This document shows, piece by piece, positions 60,286 to 64,000 of a stretch of DNA of 64,000 nucleotides; the first letter of the stretch is position 1, and every line of letters starts with the position of its first letter. Location: the NCBI GenBank assembly GCA_024811115.1, contig JAKOGH010000005.1:620001-684000 (forward strand), given 5' to 3'. The notes under the pieces are model-generated. The model searched no databases, was not told the DNA's origin, and was given only the letters and a program-made list of their open reading frames with translations. Source of the DNA: Terana coerulea (lineage: Eukaryota > Basidiomycota > Agaricomycetes > Polyporales > Phanerochaetaceae). A program made the translations under genes and the position numbers.

Positions 60286-61580
60286 TCACTCAGACTGTCC
60301 CAAACCTACCAACATTGCCTCGGCGTCCTGCCATAAGTCTCTTTGTCCCCATAGCCCAACGACAGCGGAGACGATCAGCCAACACGACGTTTCTGAGATC
60401 TCCACGTCCGACACGTCCGCTCCGACGTTGGGCGGTGCTTGTCGTTTCAGCCGGTTCCTAATGAGAGCCATGCAGCCCCGGGCAAGACTCCGCAAGGTAC
60501 TGATTTCATCCGCAGTGAGGTATTCGTCTACCCGAGCCAGTAGTGCAAACATCCACCGGGCATGCGTCTCAGTTATCGCGGGAGATTTTGATTCCTCTTC
60601 TTCCAGGTAGAGGTTGATCCAGTAAGCGAAATACATTAGCAGATGTACCGAATACGTCTGACAGGAGGAGAATCAGTCAAAGGTTCCACTAGAAAACCTC
60701 CGGGTGGGCTCACATTGTCCGCATTCCTCAAGAGAAGCGGCGTAGGCTCAGGTGGTGCATTGCTTGCACGCTCAGTACTCGAAAACGCAACGCCATAAGA
60801 TGTAGCATAGCTGTTCCCAACAAGAGCTCGCTCGGGAGGCGCAGGCGTGCCGTGAGGAGTAGGAAGGGACTCAGACGGATCTATGGCAATAACATTCTCG
60901 ACTTCGCCCTCTTCTGTCGCGTATACCAGCGGAGGACTGGGATCTTCGTATCGAGGAACTTCGTATTCGGAAGTAAAAGACCGCATTCCACCATAGCTGC
61001 TGTACCTCTGGTCATTTTTCTGTTTCTTGGGCTTCTTCGGCGGATTCCATTCGCTCTCCGGACGTCCTCCTAGGAACGCCCACCAAGCATCGCGGTTTTT
61101 CATGTCAGGCACAAGTTTAGCTGTAGTGGGCAATGGAATATTTGCTTGAATAGTGGGTTGCGCGATGTTCTGATGCCCAATCATTAGACACACTAGATAG
61201 GACCGAGTGAACAAGCGTACCTTTCTGAAATTCTTGAAGCGCATCAAGAAGACCTCGCGCCAGCTCTCAGATGGAAGTGCAGAAGGTGCGGAACTCAACG
61301 TAGCTTCAGAACATGCTTGAGGCTCTTGCTTGATTTCATATGGGTTGGTAACTCGCGTTGTGTGTGGCAACGAACGAGCGTCACGTCTACACAATTGTCA
61401 ACCTTGGTCGTGAGTCCTGTATTTTGTAACGCACCTGACTGTGAAGAGATACTGCAGTCCATCTTCCGGGACACCATCGAAGTCCGCTGGAAGGTTGGCT
61501 ATAGGTAGTACCTGTTTTCCAAGGGTAGGCTCCTCGTTATCGGAGTCGTGAAATTCAGACCGTTTTCGCTTGGAGGCCAT
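60286..61580 (-). CDS. GEMIN2: Gemin2/SIP1-family SMN-complex protein
   Basis: Gemin2 holds the Sm pentamer during cytoplasmic assembly of spliceosomal snRNPs. The start at 61580, MASKRKRSEFHDSDNEEPTL, leads to the family's N-terminal signature LPADFDGVPEDGLQYLFTV. An intron joins RRDARSLPHTTRV and NPYEIK. The core has SESWREVFLMRFKNFRK, NRDAWWAFLGGRPESEWNPP and KKPKKQK. The C-terminal helices are MYFAYWINLYLEEEE, WMFALLARVDEYLTADEIST, LRSLARGCMALIRNRLKRQA and SCWLIVSAVVGLWGQRDLW. A Pro/Ser-rich insertion of about 100 residues between core and helices is fungus-like. About three introns are present and the frame is clean. Confidence 0.88.
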
Positions 61581-61852
61581 GGAAGCGCAGCGTGTTACGT
61601 TTTCTCGCTGTCACCACAGGTACTGTTGCGGTCTCTTGGTGTACAAGACAAAAAGGATAAACTTGAAGCTTGAAGAGTCGAGTGTTCGGCACAGGGAACG
61701 TCGCTTGGATTTTGGCACCCGTTTTCCGCCAACAAGTCCCCTGATAACCTCATCCAAAAACCTGTCCGATATTGCCTTTTCTGGATCAATATACTTCAGA
61801 ATGAACTTCACCAGCCTTCGCTGCTCACGGCTACTTCCTGTCTTGCATACCC
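61581..61852. promoter_or_regulatory. Shared divergent promoter, GEMIN2 / DUF3245-like gene
   Basis: There are 272 bp between the two start codons, serving both genes. Confidence 0.45.
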
Positions 61853-62834
61853 ATGGCGGCGCTAGAAGATGACCTAGATCTGGAGACAGTGCAGTCTCAG
61901 ATCGACTTGTCGCTTGCTCATACCCAAAATCTTGTATCGTCTTGGCTCAAGCCTCGCTATGGAGAGCCTTCTACCAGTAGCTCTCGCCTCAACCAAGAGA
62001 AGGAGCTAGAAGAGCTGCTAAAGAGACCAGCAAGGTGCGTTCTACATAAATTGCTTCAATTTATTATTCACGACGTTTTGGCAGGCTAGGAGTGGGTGCA
62101 TCTATACCCTCCGCAGCCGGAGTGGCCGGTCATGAAGCCATGAAATTGAAGGGAAAACTCTCCGGTAAGAAACGTCCCAGGGAGGAAGAGGATACGCATA
62201 AGATGGTGGTTGACTCGGACGATGAGGGCGAAAGCAGAGCGGGGGCTATCAGAAAGAAAGCCAGGGCGGATCCGTTCGCACCCAAATCCAAGAAACAGGC
62301 AAAGCTTGTGGCCTCCGCAAATGGTGTTACTACTGCCAAGACAAGTTCAGGTTTTCTGGACGTCGTTGAGCCTTTCCAGATAGATGGGGAAATGTCTGAG
62401 CCTCGAGGAAATGGTCCAAGGGAAACACCATCCTCCCTATCCGCGAAGAAGAAGAAAAAGAACAAGGCTAGTGTTGCGTTAACGTCACTGGTAGGAGACG
62501 TTCCAGATCCTGAGAAGGAGTCTCAGGATGTAGCGGGCGAGGCCAACTCCAACGGTATGTCTTCACCATGATGTTAGACCTCGCGGCTTGGTTCACATAA
62601 TGAAATAGGTCTAGATCCTGATCGAATGAACGTAGACGAGGTCCCTTCTACCCCACCTCCACCTACGCAGTTCGCCACCCGAACGTCCCCCTTCCGCACA
62701 GTCGTGTCTAAGGGCCCCCTATTCTCAATCTCGGTGGCCCACCGCCGGTAGTAGAGGAGCCTTCTTCTCCGAAGAAAAAGCGCAAAAGAAACAAGAAGAA
62801 GAAGAAATCTGAGCAGGCCGGCAATGACGCATGA
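61853..62834 (+). CDS. Small basic nuclear protein, DUF3245-like
   Basis: From MAALEDDLDLETVQSQIDLS at 61853 the first exon has HTQNLVSSWLKPRYGEPSTS, which resembles the N-terminus of the uncharacterised fungal DUF3245 family. The rest is strongly charged: KGKLSGKKRPREEEDTHKMV, an acidic DSDDEGES, KARADPFAPKSKKQAKL and SAKKKKKNKAS. The end is a nucleolar-type basic stretch, PSSPKKKRKRNKKKKKSEQ. The last part is reached only if one C is added to the C5 run at 62715-62719. As written, the frame would stop early at SVAHRR, while the alternative frame reads LNLGGPPPVVEEPSSP and ends properly at 62834. Two introns are present (about 62038-62085 and 62553-62610). A role in ribosome or RNA biology is only a guess from charge. 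Confidence 0.68.
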
Positions 62835-63262
62835 GGATCTTCGTCATCGTGGCCAATACCACATCTGTATTACAATCTATGGGCGTGGGGTTTGAATCCT
62901 TCGATTGCTCGGCCTTGAGCTTGCAATGAGTATGCTCGGATGCGTATGAAGTCATCTTCAGTCATCCCGTGCGGATTAGCTTCAGTGAGTCTATCTTGTG
63001 AATCATACTGTGAAGTTGCGTCATGCTCATTCATCTGAGTTAGTCTTGTCCACATCTCTCAGCATACATTGAACCTTGCCAACCCCATCATACGCGTCAT
63101 GCCAGCATCACTATTCTCGCTATCCCCAGGCTGTCACATATAATCCATCTATTCGGCTTTTATCCTACGCACACCTACGCCGTGCCAATATACATCTTGA
63201 ATACATAAGAATACAGAATAACCTGCGATGTGGATAATTTATGTCGTGGAAGGTATAGTCGG
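62835..63262. other. Convergent 3' intergenic region
   Basis: The 428 bp lie between convergent gene ends. No coding frame is supported. Confidence 0.5.
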
Positions 63263-63916
63263 TCAACGCCTGCGTGCGACCCTCGAAGAGTCGGTTCGCC
63301 GCGACTGGTGCGATGGACGCCGACTCGACGTTTCCCTGGACTGAGTGGGTCTGCGGACCACCATCTCTCCTCCACTGGGTTTAGCGGGCGCTGCCCTGCT
63401 CTGCGTGATGCGTCCCTCCACCTTCGTGCTATTTCCGCGGTGTGGCGTGCTACGATGGGAGACGTGGAGGACAGCGCCGTTGCCCTTCTGGCTGCGACTG
63501 GACCCTTCCCGGCGAACGACGGCTCTGGTGCTGCTGCCACTCGGCCTGCTCTTGCTCGCCGACTTCTTCCTCTTCTGAGAGCTCGGGCGTACGAACGACA
63601 GCAGCCCGCCGCTGTACTGGCGGTGTCCGCCACGTCCTTCCGCCCGCCGCTTGCGGTCGCTCTGAGCGTCCCTCATCTCTCTAATCCCCATACTCCTCGT
63701 CCTCTCGTTGCCAGCCAGGGTTCCTCGCATCTTGGTTACCCATCCATGGATGGTGGAGGCCTTCTTGTGGTAAGGCCTCGGGCTGTCCTGTTGGCGAATC
63801 TGTCAGTTCCGTGACTGTAAGCGAGGTCGCCACTTCGACTTACTGGGTGACGCCAGTCGATCTCGAACATGTCGTGCGGAGGTGGGGGTAGATATGCGTA
63901 CGGGTTACGTGAAGGG
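63263..63916 (-). CDS. 5'-partial Arg/Ser-rich protein at the right edge
   Basis: An exon beginning after an acceptor at about 63917 reads SRNPYAYLPPPPHDMFEIDW then RHP. It splices across 63841-63819 or nearby into TELTDSPTGQPEALPQEGLH and WMGNQDARNPGWQREDEEYG. With one base removed from the C-run at 63686-63689 (plus strand) it continues IREMRDAQSDRKRRAEGRG, GHRQYSGGLLSFVRPSSQKR and an Arg/Ser-rich tail to 63263. No domain is recognised. The start codon lies to the right, outside the window. The opposite strand carries an equally long open frame (63230-63814), but it lacks start and splice logic, so I favour this strand. Confidence 0.5.
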
Positions 63917-64000
63917 CTGTACTAGCCTAGAGACCAGCAGCATACGGCCCTTTATAGCACGTCGTGACCAGGAACTGCCTTTGCCAGAAAGGCAGCAAAG

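Noticed and set aside
63230..63814. 194-codon plus-strand frame at the right edge
   Set aside because: The opposite strand gives a spliced, start-distal series (DMFEIDWRHP onward) with more natural composition. Neither is certain, so only the minus strand is listed, at moderate confidence.

Overview
The window is nuclear DNA from an Agaricomycete (mushroom-forming basidiomycete), most likely a wood-decay lineage such as Polyporales. Genes are close-packed and carry many 45-70 nt GT-AG introns. Telltale families are TKL kinases with an HGDLR catalytic loop, a CYP63-like P450, a very small cysteine-rich 'MCxWRRVRN' protein typical of Agaricomycetes, and a KRE9/KNH1-type GPI-anchored protein. 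I saw no prokaryotic, plasmid, viral or CRISPR features and no tRNA or rRNA gene.

Layout. 0-2 kb: a 3'-terminal CDS scrap at the left edge, then AFG1 (mitochondrial AAA ATPase, minus). 2-4.5 kb: apparently non-coding. 4.5-9.4 kb: a large disordered protein (plus), DID2/CHMP1 (minus) and SVP26/ERV26 (plus). 9.4-15.1 kb: two divergent tandem TKL kinase paralogues (minus). 16.2-20.4 kb: a synaptojanin-like phosphoinositide phosphatase (plus). 20.5-22.3 kb: SF3A3/PRP9 (minus). 22.6-33.9 kb: a ribosome-biogenesis neighbourhood with RIX1 (plus), an RRN11-like Pol I initiation factor (minus), a LAA2/DUF5102-like trafficking protein (plus) and RPA190, the largest subunit of RNA polymerase I (plus). 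34.9-36.2 kb: a 78-residue Cys-rich protein in seven tiny exons, then SF3B6 (minus). 36.2-39.8 kb: a gene-poor stretch. 39.8-48.7 kb: LCL2 (minus), an unknown disordered protein (minus), FAL1/eIF4A3 (minus), SEC10 (plus) and a mitochondrial enoyl-CoA hydratase (minus). 49.2-55.7 kb: a Ser-rich membrane protein (minus), a P450 (plus) and a coiled-coil protein (minus). 56.1-58.7 kb: convergent ACMSD-like decarboxylase and quinolinate phosphoribosyltransferase, the two competing exits from the kynurenine pathway. 59-63.9 kb: a GPI protein (minus), GEMIN2 (minus), a DUF3245-like protein (plus) and a 5'-partial gene at the right edge (minus).

Most genes are conserved housekeeping functions: pre-mRNA splicing (SF3A3, SF3B6, FAL1, GEMIN2), rRNA synthesis and ribosome assembly (RPA190, RRN11-like, RIX1), and membrane traffic (DID2, SVP26, synaptojanin, SEC10, LAA2-like). 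Many sit in divergent pairs sharing 170-270 bp.

The strongest unexpected signal is a series of about twelve single-base frame breaks inside otherwise well-conserved and mostly essential genes (AFG1, RIX1, RRN11-like, RPA190, FAL1, SEC10, ACMSD and others). Most are at short G/C runs, and no intron can explain them. I read them as consensus indels of a long-read assembly, and automatic gene models here will be wrong in predictable places. The clearest probably unannotated gene is the seven-exon Cys-rich gene at 34.9 kb. I found no convincing undescribed multi-gene system.
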